From contig OX578276.1 of assembly GCA_951217055.1 (NCBI GenBank), positions 15,483,430 to 15,547,429 of the forward strand: DNA of 64,000 nucleotides, in the 5' to 3' direction. Position 1 is the stretch's first letter, and every line of letters begins with the position of its first letter. The notes beneath the pieces were generated by a model, which ran no database searches, was not told the origin of the DNA, and saw only the letters and a program-made list of their open reading frames with translations. A program made the position numbers and the translations under genes. This stretch comes from Gerris lacustris. Its lineage: Eukaryota > Arthropoda > Insecta > Hemiptera > Gerridae. Below, one piece after another: positions 32,728-42,636 of this stretch.

Positions 32728-34539
32728 ATGGAAAAGTTTAGAAGGGGAAAGATGCTGGTTTCTCTAGCTTTAGAGAAACAGCAACAGAACATTCAATCTC
32801 AGAACACTCAAGGTATTTATAATAATGATTTTGATTATAATAGTGACAATGAAGATACAGGTATGCTAACGTTTGATTTACCTGAAGGCGAATATATTGT
32901 AGGAGAAAATGGGAACTGCTTAATACTAAATTAGATCAAGAGACTGTCGTTAGCAATAACAATGAAGATAGAATAAATGTAGATGAAAATCAAAATTTGT
33001 CTAAGGAAAACCTGAACACAGATGTATGTCTAGAAGATAACATTTTTATAAATTCAAATGAAATAACTACTTCAACATTAGAGTCGGTAAATATTGTCGA
33101 TGATGAGATTATTGGAGCCAGTGGGAAAAGGAAATGTCGAAAAATGCCACAAAATGAACAGAGAAAAAAATGAAGGGAGCTGGGAAAGCTTATAAACGTG
33201 TAAAATGTACTATAGCCGAAGCAAAGCATTTGCAACCCAACCCGTGTATAGGAAAACGTTGTCAAAATGAATGTACCACTTTTACAGGAGAAGAAAGGCG
33301 GAATTTGTTTTCTCACTACTGGGGATTTGGAGACAATTAAAGGCAGAGGGATTGGCTGCTATCTTGTATATCGGAAAAAGATGTTGGAAGGAGGACAAGC
33401 CAAGAGACGATGAAAATTAGAACTGTGACAAGGGAGTATCTTGTGCCTAAAGATGGAAAAAAAACAAAAGTGTCTAAGCAATTTTTAACGGCAACGTTAA
33501 ATATTACAATGAAGCTGATTAAATACACACTAAAAAATAAGCGTGACATATTTTCAGCTAAATCTGATGGTAGAGGGAAACAGCCTGCCCACAACAAAAC
33601 ACCTGATGATTTGCTTGACACAGTGAATACATTTATTCAAAGCCTTCCAGCTGTGCCGTCGCATTATTGCAGGGCATCTACTTCACGTAAGTATGTTCCT
33701 GTTGAAATGGAAAGTTTAGAAAATATTTACCGAACTTATGTTAGCTTTTGTAAAAAAGCAGGCAAACTTCATGTTAATAGTGGTGTTTTCAAAAATATTT
33801 GGCGCAAAGATTATAACATCGGGATACATCATCCAAAGAGGGACAAGTGTGCTTTATGCGAAAATTTCAAGAGGAAAGCGGAAGCAGAACAAAGCGAAGA
33901 TGAAAAAAAGAGCTATGACGATCATCGCCAAAAGGTTAAAATAAGTGCCGATAAATTTCTTAATGATCAGAAAAGAAGTAATAAAGAAAACTTCTTATGT
34001 GTGAGCTTTGGCCTGCAAAAAGCCTTAAGTACGCCTCATGGTGATGGCACATTGTTGTATTATGCAAGGAAATTTAATGTGTACAACTTGTGCTTCTACG
34101 AAAGCAATACAAATTATGGATTTTGTTACATTTGGTCAGAATGTGATGGTAAAAAAGGGTCTAATGAAATTGCCACTGAAGAAGAGGTTGACAAACGTAA
34201 AAACATTAGTGAAATAAGTCTTTATTGCGACAACTGCCCGGGGCAGAACAAAAACCATAGGGTTCTGTCTACAATTGCGTTTTTCTTATATACTACTTCA
34301 AAAAATATTAAAACTATAAGTTTAAACTTTCTTCAACAAGGCCACACATATATGCCAGTAGATACTATGCATGCCTCCATCGAAAACTTTATCAAGAGGA
34401 TGACAATATGGGCACCAAGTGAATGGCCAACAATCCTGACAAATTCAAGAGTGAAACAACCATACTTTGTTAGTGTGATAAAGCATAACCAAATTAAAGA
34501 CTGGGCACCGGTAGAGGAATATGTATTGCCATCTACTAC
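32728..34539 (+). pseudogene. DDE-type transposase, right copy (D to G)
   Basis: This longer copy includes an N-terminal part (MEKFRRGKMLVSLALEKQQQ, then an acidic stretch) that the left copy lost. Breaks are a stop at 32932, a frame change near 33170 (KRKCRKMPQNEQRKK then stop), and a TAA at 33338 shared with the left copy. From 33410 there is an uninterrupted 382-codon frame. The candidate first catalytic Asp is Gly (CVSFGLQKAL, codon 34010-34012), where the left copy keeps Asp. SLYCDNCPGQNKNH and MHASIEN are intact. The last ~50 residues are replaced at 34539 by unrelated non-LTR sequence. It cannot encode an active enzyme as it stands. Confidence 0.7.
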
Positions 34540-34544
34540 AAATT

Positions 34545-34825
34545 CTGCGTCATCATAATAAGGATTTCAAAACTATAATAATTCTATGACTGAACAGGGA
34601 GTCAAAAGCCCTTTTGAAATCAATAAAGGAGACATAGATTCTTTGTTTTTTCATTCTTAATTTGGTTCCAATAATTGCAGACAATGAAAAAATCCCTTCT
34701 CTACATCCCCTACCTTTCCTAAACCCATTCTGATTTTCCATCAAAAGTTTATTTTATTCGGCCCAGTTCATAATTCTATTGCTAAGGAGTTTTGTAAAAA
34801 TTGTTGAAATGAGTGTTAATGAGCG
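34545..34825 (-). pseudogene. Non-LTR RT, segment 3 of a split gene
   Basis: The frame has ISTIFTKLLSNRI, MENQNGFRKGRGC and RIYVSFIDFKRAFDS (first catalytic Asp). It continues the RT whose earlier parts lie at 47782-47996 and 42146-42306. A SINE plus hAT-like insertion separates it from segment 2. It ends against the DDE copy at 34539. Confidence 0.75.
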
Positions 34826-34837
34826 ATATGCCTCTAT

Positions 34838-35065
34838 TTTTTTTTAATTCCGGGGGCTTTTACACCCGAAGACGCAGGCCACTTAGGTGCGCCCATACAT
34901 CAAACCCGGGTTAGGGACCGAAATCTTCACCCACTCGTGTGAAGATATGGTCGTTAACCATGACTCCCCTCCTAGTTGTATTACAACCAAGAGTGTCATT
35001 ATCATGGTTTCCAGGCCTTAACCTGGTGGCGCCACTCTTTCGAGGAGCTTCCCATTTGTTTAAAC
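34838..35065 (-). mobile_element. SINE, 3' part with A-tail
   Basis: On the minus strand this continues the SINE beginning at 42133 and ends in an A-rich tail at 34838-34846. The host sequence ATATGCCTCTAT (34826-34837) mirrors ATATGCTCCTAT (42134-42145) at the other end, a probable 12-bp target duplication with two differences. The split is caused by the hAT-like unit. Confidence 0.7.
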
Positions 35066-35578
35066 CAGGGGTTCTCAAACTTTTTCTTCCAGAATTTTAT
35101 TTTTTTCATAGACCCCCTACCTAAGGAATATATATATACACATCTAATTGTGTGTGTGTGTGCAATGGCTACCACAGACGACTCATTTTAAAACACATAG
35201 TAATAGGAAAATGAGGGGAAATTGTATAGAAGAAAGAAACTGAAATATCAATAATTATATCTATATATTGTAGACAAATCATATAAAATAATTATATCTA
35301 TATTTTTAATGATTAAATTTAACATTCCCAAATCAGAATTCAATTTATTAAAATAGTAATGTGTAATAGTATTTTAGGTTAAAAAAGGTTTAAGTATGTA
35401 ATTCTAAAAAAAAATTAAGAAAAGTCCATGGAAACCATAATAATTATAAATAAAACAAATAATATTACCGTACAAATAGCTGCATATTAATGAATAACAA
35501 AACAATCAATCATTTTTATTTTTTTTTTATTATATGCAATTATTAAAAAAAACATTAATATTTTACAAAATTATAATA

Positions 35579-35960
35579 TTAGTGTGATGGATGGGCTTGA
35601 CGTACTTGTACGATTTCTTTTATGTTTGGCCTAAAATTACTAAGTTTTATTCTTAAATCTCCCCTTTCAATATTATTGAGTTTGTTCCTTGTTTTTCTTA
35701 ATAAATTATTGATTGCACTGAAACCAGCTTCTACCAAATAAGATGACGGAAAAGTTAACAATAGGGGTTCGCTATTCATTTGCAAATGCGGGTACTTTTC
35801 ACGAATCACTTTGATGGTCCATAATTTTGCATAACCATGTGTGTTAAATAATACTTGAGCTTGGACATCCTCCTTCAACGTAATTAGTTCTTCCTGTACC
35901 GAAATATCAAACCTAGTTATATCACAGAGGAATGGCTCAATGATCCAAGCTGGGGCACAT
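35579..35960 (-). pseudogene. hAT transposase C-terminal fragment
   Basis: The frame contains PLLLTFPSSYLVEAGFSAIN and NLLRKTRNKLNNIERGDLRI, the dimerisation region (Dimer_Tnp_hAT) of hAT transposases of the ZBED/SCAND3-like group. Upstream codons ITRFDISVQEELITLKED extend it to about 35960. The BED finger and catalytic core are absent, so it is a remnant. Confidence 0.85.
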
Positions 35961-36149
35961 AAATTAAATTAAAGGGAAAAATAAATTAATTAAAGGGCAA
36001 AACAAATTAATTAAATGACAAAAGCAAATTAAAGCTAAAATGAAGAAAAGAAACACTTACTTTTCTTTTAGAAGTCAACTTCAAAAACTAATCACAAAAC
36101 TGATCACACACAAAATAAAAAAAAAACTAACTGAACTAATCAAATTTAA

Positions 36150-36350
36150 CCCTCGAGTGGTCGCGGGGGGAGCGCGGCGCTCTTGTTTATGTTTAAAATG
36201 CTCCTGTGATTTACAGAATTTTTTTATAAGCATGCGATCTTGGGGATTTTTCAATCGCAACTATTGAATTTCCAAATAGGTTCGTCTAAAGCCACCACGC
36301 CCACCTTACCTCTCATTGGCTAGCTGTTCCTACTTGCCTATTCCCACCAG
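36150..36350. repeat. Block repeated inverted at 41398-41610
   Basis: Both contain AGGAACAGCT.GCCAATGAGAG, GACGAACCTATTTGGAAATT and CTCCCCCCGCGAC (minus strand here, plus strand there). They face outward toward the two hAT ends, so they could be subterminal inverted sequence or halves of two copies. Confidence 0.75.
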
Positions 36351-37079
36351 TATTTAAATTAAAATGTTACATCTAAGCTGTCTCTACAGCTAATTAACCT
36401 AACCTTTTAAATCTTTTTTACTTATAAATTAAAAGAGTTTCAATATTACAAAAAATACTTTCGTATTCCTTGTATTCTAGTCAAATTAAACACTAAAAAG
36501 GGCTCGACTTTGTAAAAGGTCAAGTAGTTCTAATTTGTTTATTTGTTGCTAAGACCTAAGCCAATAGTAAGAACCCAAGTTTGTAAGAGCTATGCGAACA
36601 GATAAATATATTTACCAATGACGATGATTCAGTTCAGATTTAATTTGGTATACGTTGTAATGAACATGGATGTTATTATGTAAGGTAGTTTGACCCGCAA
36701 TACATGAGAGATGAAACTTGAAACTGGGTAAAAGCAAAGATGAGGAGAAGGGGAGAAGAGAACTTTTTTTTTATTGTTATTGTTTGTTATTTGTTATGTT
36801 TATTGTGTAGAGACAGAGAGAAGTAAATGTGTTTTAAAGTATTGTATTTTACCAGTTAATAGAATTTGTGAATTTACAAAAATATGTTTTATTAGTTATT
36901 GAAAAAGTATTTATTTTTATAATTAAAAAAACAAACATTAAGACGTAATCCTTTTATCAGTGCTAAGACTAAAGTTTAATTAGTGCTAAGACTGTTCGTT
37001 TATGAAAGTTAATTAATCTATTGTTTGAGACAGACATATTTTCAATTAATTTGTTTCAGTAAAACCAAAGAATTTGCCT

Positions 37080-37430
37080 AGGAATGATGGAGAGAAGCAT
37101 GATTGGTGTTAGTAGAAGAGATAACATAATATCAAATCTTTGGATTAGAAAAGAATCGAGAATGGATGATTAGGAGAACTAATGCTGAAGAGAAAATGGA
37201 TATGGGCTGGACATATTTCCATATTCGGTTTAGAACTACCGAAGGTAGATGGTCCAAGAAACTTGAATTGGTTCCCTTGGGAGAAGAAGACCTCTGCGAC
37301 AATTTGATGAAAAAGGTGTGCGGTGAAGAGGCTTGGCCGAGAGTTTCTCGAAACAGAATTGTGGGGAAAGAAATGGGATGTTTACCAAAATGTATGGCTA
37401 AAAGAATAATTAGCTATAACGAATACAATG
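37080..37430 (+). pseudogene. RTE-type RT C-terminal fragment
   Basis: Reading across two frames gives ERSMIGVSRRDNIISNLWIR, GRWSKKLE and WPRVSRNRIVGKEMG, the tail of RTE-like RTs where the ...GRP.TRW region normally sits. Stops interrupt it. No catalytic part is present. Confidence 0.6.
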
Positions 37431-37632
37431 AATCTTTAATATTATACTATATGTTTACTTTATGTTTGGTACTTGTTACATGAAAAGCATGTATGCTCAA
37501 AAGAAATAAAAGGCTAAACTCGGCAATAGCCCACCCCTTACATGTACTTGATGTCTTTCGAAGTCGTACAGTTGGGTTCGACATATCAGTTCATCCCTTC
37601 CATTCGTATATAATAATATATGTATATAATAA

Positions 37633-38085
37633 TTATATATGTATGGTTTGTTCATAGGAGAGTTGATATCCCACTGTCAAAAAATACGTTGAAGTGAGAA
37701 TAAGCGGGATTCCTAATATTAAATTTACTTCATATTCTGTTTGTGAAGCTTTGTTATACACAACAAACACTTCATCTTCTTGACCAACTAGTTGCAAATC
37801 TTTTATCTTTTTGGTGCATTTAAGATACCTCATGTGCCTGTATTTAGAATACCTTCCACTAATTATGTCAATTATTTTTCTTTTATAGTAATTTTCCATA
37901 TCCACAGTCAAATAATGGAATAACTGTTTGATATTATAGGCTCTTGTCCTATTTAAGATACGCTCTTTTAGAACATTTACTGCCGACTCCACCATATTAT
38001 TTGTGTTATTCCCTCTAGTTAAAGTTCTTTTACATTGAGCCCAAGTAGGATGGTATCCCTGGGAGAGAGTGAGGAAAAGAGGCAA
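37633..38085 (-). pseudogene. MULE/SWIM-like transposase fragment
   Basis: The 150-aa frame includes TRGNNTNNMVESAVNVLKER and ILNRTRAYNIKQLFHYL, resembling the end of MULE-type transposases before their SWIM zinc finger (HTNNY.E.....KD.IL.RTK.YN pattern). The DDE core upstream is absent and the frame begins inside unrelated sequence. Assigned by motif resemblance only. Confidence 0.5.
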
Positions 38086-38319
38086 ACCACCGGCTCAATG
38101 AGAGGAAGAGCTGTGGAGGAGACACGAGAGACTGGCCAGAGTGTGGCAAATCTGAGTAGGCAATGTATCAAAAATGTATATAAGAATATTAGGTTTTAGA
38201 AGCAATAAGAAAACAAATTATTATTATAGTAATTAACTATTTTTAGTAAATTAAATAATAAAATAAATGTATGCATGTGTGTGTAAGTGTATATAAAAAA
38301 TAGTAAAGTTGTAAAAATG

Positions 38320-38324
<5 letters not shown>

Positions 38325-38367
<43 letters not shown>
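38325..38367. repeat. (TA)n microsatellite
   Basis: Uninterrupted TA repeat. Confidence 0.95.
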
Positions 38368-38369
<2 letters not shown>

Positions 38370-38791
38370 TGACAATACATGAGTTAAATTAAATAACTAG
38401 TCACTATTTAAATACTTGAGAGTAGATGTTTTAAAATAATTATGATTTTAATAGAAAATATTTTATCAATTTGTTTGGTAAACACTTGTGGGAGTAAAAT
38501 CTAAAGAATTTAGTAGCCAATATATTTTTTGTTGTAACGTTGTTTCTTTATTACCTCTATTTATAATTTTTCTTAGTTATAGAATAATTTATACACACAT
38601 ATATAGATTTAATTGCATTGTTGTTAGATTATTGATAACTTGATGTATATATTTTTGTTTTATTGATTTATCTAATGATAAAAAAAGTAATGTACAAGTT
38701 ATATAAACCACTCAATTGGTCTTCTCAGAGCCTTCAACAAACTACTATGTAATCTGAGTAGCCAGGAAGAAAGAAATTAAATTAAAATTAT

Positions 38792-40046
38792 TAGTCCAGG
38801 AAAATTAGGAATAATAGGGGAAATAATTTATAAAGTTTTGAAACTTTGTGAATACACTTTAAAGGGGTGTAGTAGTAAGAAACAGTAAAGTTCCCCCCTC
38901 TTGAGGGGGCGCGTCCCCCCCTCCCCCCTCCTTAAAGTCCAAAATTTACTTATTTTTCACTTTTTACGTAAAACGGTTTATTTTTTGAAGAGAAGTGTTA
39001 TTACCAAAATTATTCCTCACATAATTCTGCACAAAAAAGGTCCTATGCATGTTTAAAGTGGGACATACCGTTTTCGAGATATTGTAGTTAGATAGAGATA
39101 AAACGTATTTTTGCGAACCAAGATATCTAAAAAAACAACACATCCGATTTTAATGAAATGGGGAGGGTAGGTTATACTTAGCCCATTGTTGATCCCATAT
39201 AAGTTTCAACCTTCTGCGCCCATTATTTTATCCTCCACATGCACACAAACATACATTTATTTACACCTATATCTTCAAAAGTACTCAACTGATTATTATG
39301 AAATTTGGATGGTTTGTCGAAAGTAGTCCGCACATATCCCCAAATTAATTTCAACAGTCTGCGCTCTTTAAATTTTGATAAATTGATACTTTAATTCATA
39401 CAGGCAGACAAAAAATTGATCAACAGACAGACAGAAAGGGAACCAATTTAGAAAATGTAAAGAGCGCAGATGGTTGAAATTAATGTGAGGCTATCTGCGG
39501 GCAACTTTCGACAAACCATTTAATTTTCATAATAATCAGTTGAGTACTTTTAAAGATATAGGTCTAAATAAATGTATGTTTGTGCGCATGTGGAGGATAA
39601 AATAATGGGCGCAGAAGGTTGAAACTTATATCAACAATGGTCTAATTATAACCTACCGTCCCAATTTCATTAAAATCGGATGTGTTGTTTTATAGATATC
39701 TTGGTTCGCAAAAATACGTTTTATCTCTATCCAACTACAATAACTCGAAAACGGTATGTCCCACTTCAAACATGCATAGGACCTTTTTGTGCAAAATTAT
39801 GTGAGGAATAAATTTGGTAATAACACTTATCTTCAAAAAAATTAAGCGTTTTGCTTAAAAAGTGAAAAATAAGTAAATGTTGGACTTTAAGGAGGAGGGA
39901 GGGGGGGGGGGGGACGCGCCCTCTCAAGAGGGGGGAACTTTACTGTTTCTTACTACTACACCCCTTAAAAGTCTATTCACAAAGTTTCAAAACTTTATAA
40001 ATTATTTCCCCCATTTGCTGTTATTTTTACTAATTTGCCTGGACTA
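38792..40046. mobile_element. 1.25-kb foldback, family Y copy 3
   Basis: Ends TAGTCCAGG and CCTGGACTA. The arms are about 590 bp: GGGGTGTAGTAGTAAGAAAC near 38865 returns inverted near 39940, and GAGATATTGTAGTTAGATAG near 39075 near 39735. The centre is about 60 bp near 39400-39460. Inner arm sequence (GTGCGCATGTGGAGGATAAA and the ATTTATTTACACC region) is shared with the elements at 15940 and 21836. C- and G-runs occur in the arms. No transposase. Confidence 0.85.
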
Positions 40047-41008
40047 TATAGTAGTGTATAGTATTTATTTATTATGTAAAAAATGTACATTTATTTGTTT
40101 TTGAAATTGCAATAAATGGTAATCAATCAATCATTGTATCGCATCTTATTGATAAAGAAATGAACCTCTAAAATTTGCCACATGACCATCTTTGGTTTCA
40201 TTAGTTTTAAGAAATGAGGCGCTTGGATACAACTTCTGAAATAAATAAATTATATAAAAAGCATTGACAAAAAACACTTCTCAAAGAAATATTTGTTAAT
40301 ATCATCAAACATAATGCGTAAAGACAACATCTCAGGGATAGAGGAAACCTAGGCTTTTGGAATGGTTGGCTCTCAGGCATCACTTATATTATATTACAAA
40401 TTTAAAACTGAAACCAGTGAATGTTACAGCCAAATATATAATGTTGCACTATATATATATATACTTGTTTTGACTCATTATTTATACATAGGCATTTACC
40501 TCATCGATCCTTTTAGTCATTAACTCTGTTAGACACATTTTGAATAACTTAAAACTATCTTAATATGTTTAATTAGATGATATAATAATATGATAATTTT
40601 TCTTAGGTCTTTAGGGATGTAAGAAAAAAAATTAATATTTAATTATATTAATTTATTACATTTAACATAATTTGTTGGCTTTACAATATTTCGCCATATC
40701 CTGGGCAACATCAGGCCTATTTCTGCAGTCAATACTTTAGTATAAACATTTTTTCAAAGCAATTTAGAGGAATAACAATTGAAAAGATTTATAACACTAG
40801 TGTTCAACAGTTACTCAAGATTGACTTTTTTTTTTTTTTTTTTTTAAATGTATTAGAAAATTGCAACTACATAATTTTACATGTTATAAGCAATATTGAT
40901 ATGTGTTTTTACAATGACTTGAGAGACTTGAAGTGAGGATCTGTCCATTAACAGTACTCACAGATACTGGCTTGAATTAATACAATTGATACAACATATG
41001 TTTAGAAG
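40047..41008. other. AT-rich gene-free stretch
   Basis: No coding signal. A T18 run lies near 40828. Nothing else is recognised. Confidence 0.4.
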
Positions 41009-41266
41009 TTAAGAATTGTTTAACAAATCACGTGGCCACTGCCTCTTTAGACGTCGAGGAGGATTTCCAGGAATGAATGGTAATGACAGGTTGTGAATTA
41101 AAGGATTGGGGTGTTGGGATATGGAGTCATGGAAGGATTTATATCGGGATATGGCTAGTTCATGGACGAAAGGGATTTTAAGGTCGTTGTGAAGATTGAC
41201 AAAAAGATAATATGTAATTTGTTTAATTCCATAGTTATAAGTACTTACTTCAAATTCGTTATTCAT
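41009..41266 (-). pseudogene. Non-LTR ORF2 C-terminal fragment
   Basis: The frame ends SISQHPNPLIHNLSLP followed by RRLKRQWPRDLL, the tail motif of Jockey-type ORF2 proteins (HPN.L...RRLKR..P.DL). Everything upstream is missing, so it is a 5'-truncated insertion. Confidence 0.65.
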
Positions 41267-41972
41267 TTTTGAGGATTATAAAGGTGTATAATGTATAATT
41301 CAACAAAAAAAAAAAATCCTATCAGACACAAAAACAACTGTAACGTCATAGAACTCATATAAGATACATTTCCATTTAAATATTGGCGGCAAAAGGCAAG
41401 CTAGGAACAGCTGGCCAATGAGAGGGTAAGGTGGGCGTGGCTTCAGACGAACCTATTTGGAAATTCAATAGTTGCGTTTCAATCAACCCTTTATCTATAA
41501 CCTACACTACATCAACCCCCACCCTATTATTACTTCTGTGTTTTCGGCATTATAGTTTTATCTCTAGCTTTAGCAGTTTGGTGTCACATCGCTCCCCCCG
41601 CGACCTACCCCGTTACTTTATTTTTAACTACTTTTTTATTATACGTGAGTTTTAAATTATTTATTTTTTATTATGAACATGCTCACTTCCTCCCCAAATC
41701 TAGTTTATATTAACTTATTATTTTTATTACAATACGAATACCTTAATATTCATTTATAAATATTATTTTATTTATTATTAATAATATTATTATGTTCATT
41801 TTATTTATTTATTTATTTTTATTATTTTTATTTTTTATTTATAAATTTATTTTTTACTAAAGAGACATCCATAGGCCCCCAATAGACCCCTTGGTGATCA
41901 TAGACCCCCCATGAAGTCCCATAGACCCCCAGGGGGTCCACATGGACCCCTTTGAGAATAGCTGGTTAAAAC

Positions 41973-42133
41973 AATGCTGGGCAGACATTGAGCGGGGAGT
42001 CCGGTCTGGGAATCGAACCCAGAGCTGTTGTCAGAAGCGGTCACCCATCTATCTTCTGACCATGCTCGAGGCTGCTTAACATGCCTTATCGCAAGGCGAG
42101 CGCTTTAGCCTCCGAGTCAGCCAGGCCCCCTTA
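41973..42133 (-). mobile_element. Composite tRNA/5S-like SINE, 5' part
   Basis: The minus strand begins GGGGGCCTGGCTGACTCGGA with an A-box-like tRNA region (GAGGCTAAAGCGCTCGCCTT). Then comes a stretch matching the internal part of 5S rRNA (GTTAAGCAGCCTCGAGCATG, then GGTCAG and GATGGGTGACCGC) at about 42024-42080. After that is a tRNA B-box-like GGGTTCGATTCCC (42008-42020). The 3' part lies beyond the hAT-like unit at 34838-35065. Such tRNA/5S chimeras would carry internal RNA polymerase III promoters. Confidence 0.7.
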
Positions 42134-42145
42134 ATATGCTCCTAT

Positions 42146-42306
42146 AATTTGCCCTTGATATGCCCCTATAACTTTTAGGATTTCTTGGATTTCCTCTCTT
42201 AAAAATTAAAATCATATTTGCCCTACCCCAGTCGGGTAGTACCCTCTCCAAAGTCATAATTTTGTTAAATAAATTTAGTATAAATTCTAAGGATATATCA
42301 TTAAGG
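42146..42306 (-). pseudogene. Non-LTR RT, segment 2 of a split gene
   Basis: The minus-strand reading DISLEFILNLFNKIMTLERV, DWGRANMIFNF, then RGNPRNPKSYRGIS is the RT region between the entry motif and the catalytic block. It lies between the I-like element (inserted at the target duplication 42307-42320) and the SINE. Confidence 0.7.
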
Positions 42307-42636
42307 TGTTTTAAATGTTTTTTTTTTTTTTTTTGTTTTTTTTTTAATCAATTTCTTTATTGGCAAAAGTTAACATTAATAAGGGTAACTGCAGCCATTT
42401 TAAATAATGATGTTAATTGGACAACAATTTGTGGGTAATAACAGTTTTCAAGGCCATTTTGTTCCTAATGCGGCTGCGGCCGACTTTTGTGGAGCCAACC
42501 CAGCATTTGCTTTGTTGATTGAGGAAACCGCAGAAAACTCAAATCAGGTTGGCCGGACTCGAGTCCTTCCAGATGTGAGGTTCAGAAACCTCACATTTGG
42601 TATTTATAGATTTTAGTTATTTGGTGCAGTAATGTG

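Larger units (their letters stand above)
35066..41964 (-). mobile_element. hAT-like unit, 6.9 kb, with nested insertions
   Basis: The left end CAGGGGTTCTCAAAC and right end (complement CAGCTATTCTCAAAG) are hAT-style terminal repeats. The flanks GTTTAAAC (35058-35065) and GTTAAAAC (41965-41972) form an 8-bp target duplication with one mismatch. A hAT transposase C-terminus lies near the left end, on the minus strand. The long interior holds RTE, MULE-like, foldback and non-LTR fragments. A 200-bp block near 36190-36350 recurs inverted at 41398-41610, so the unit may itself be rearranged. Confidence 0.75.

Noticed and set aside
42407..42616. 69-aa plus-strand ORF near the I-like 3' UTR
   Set aside because: It is antisense within the 3' UTR of the I-like element and has no recognised features.
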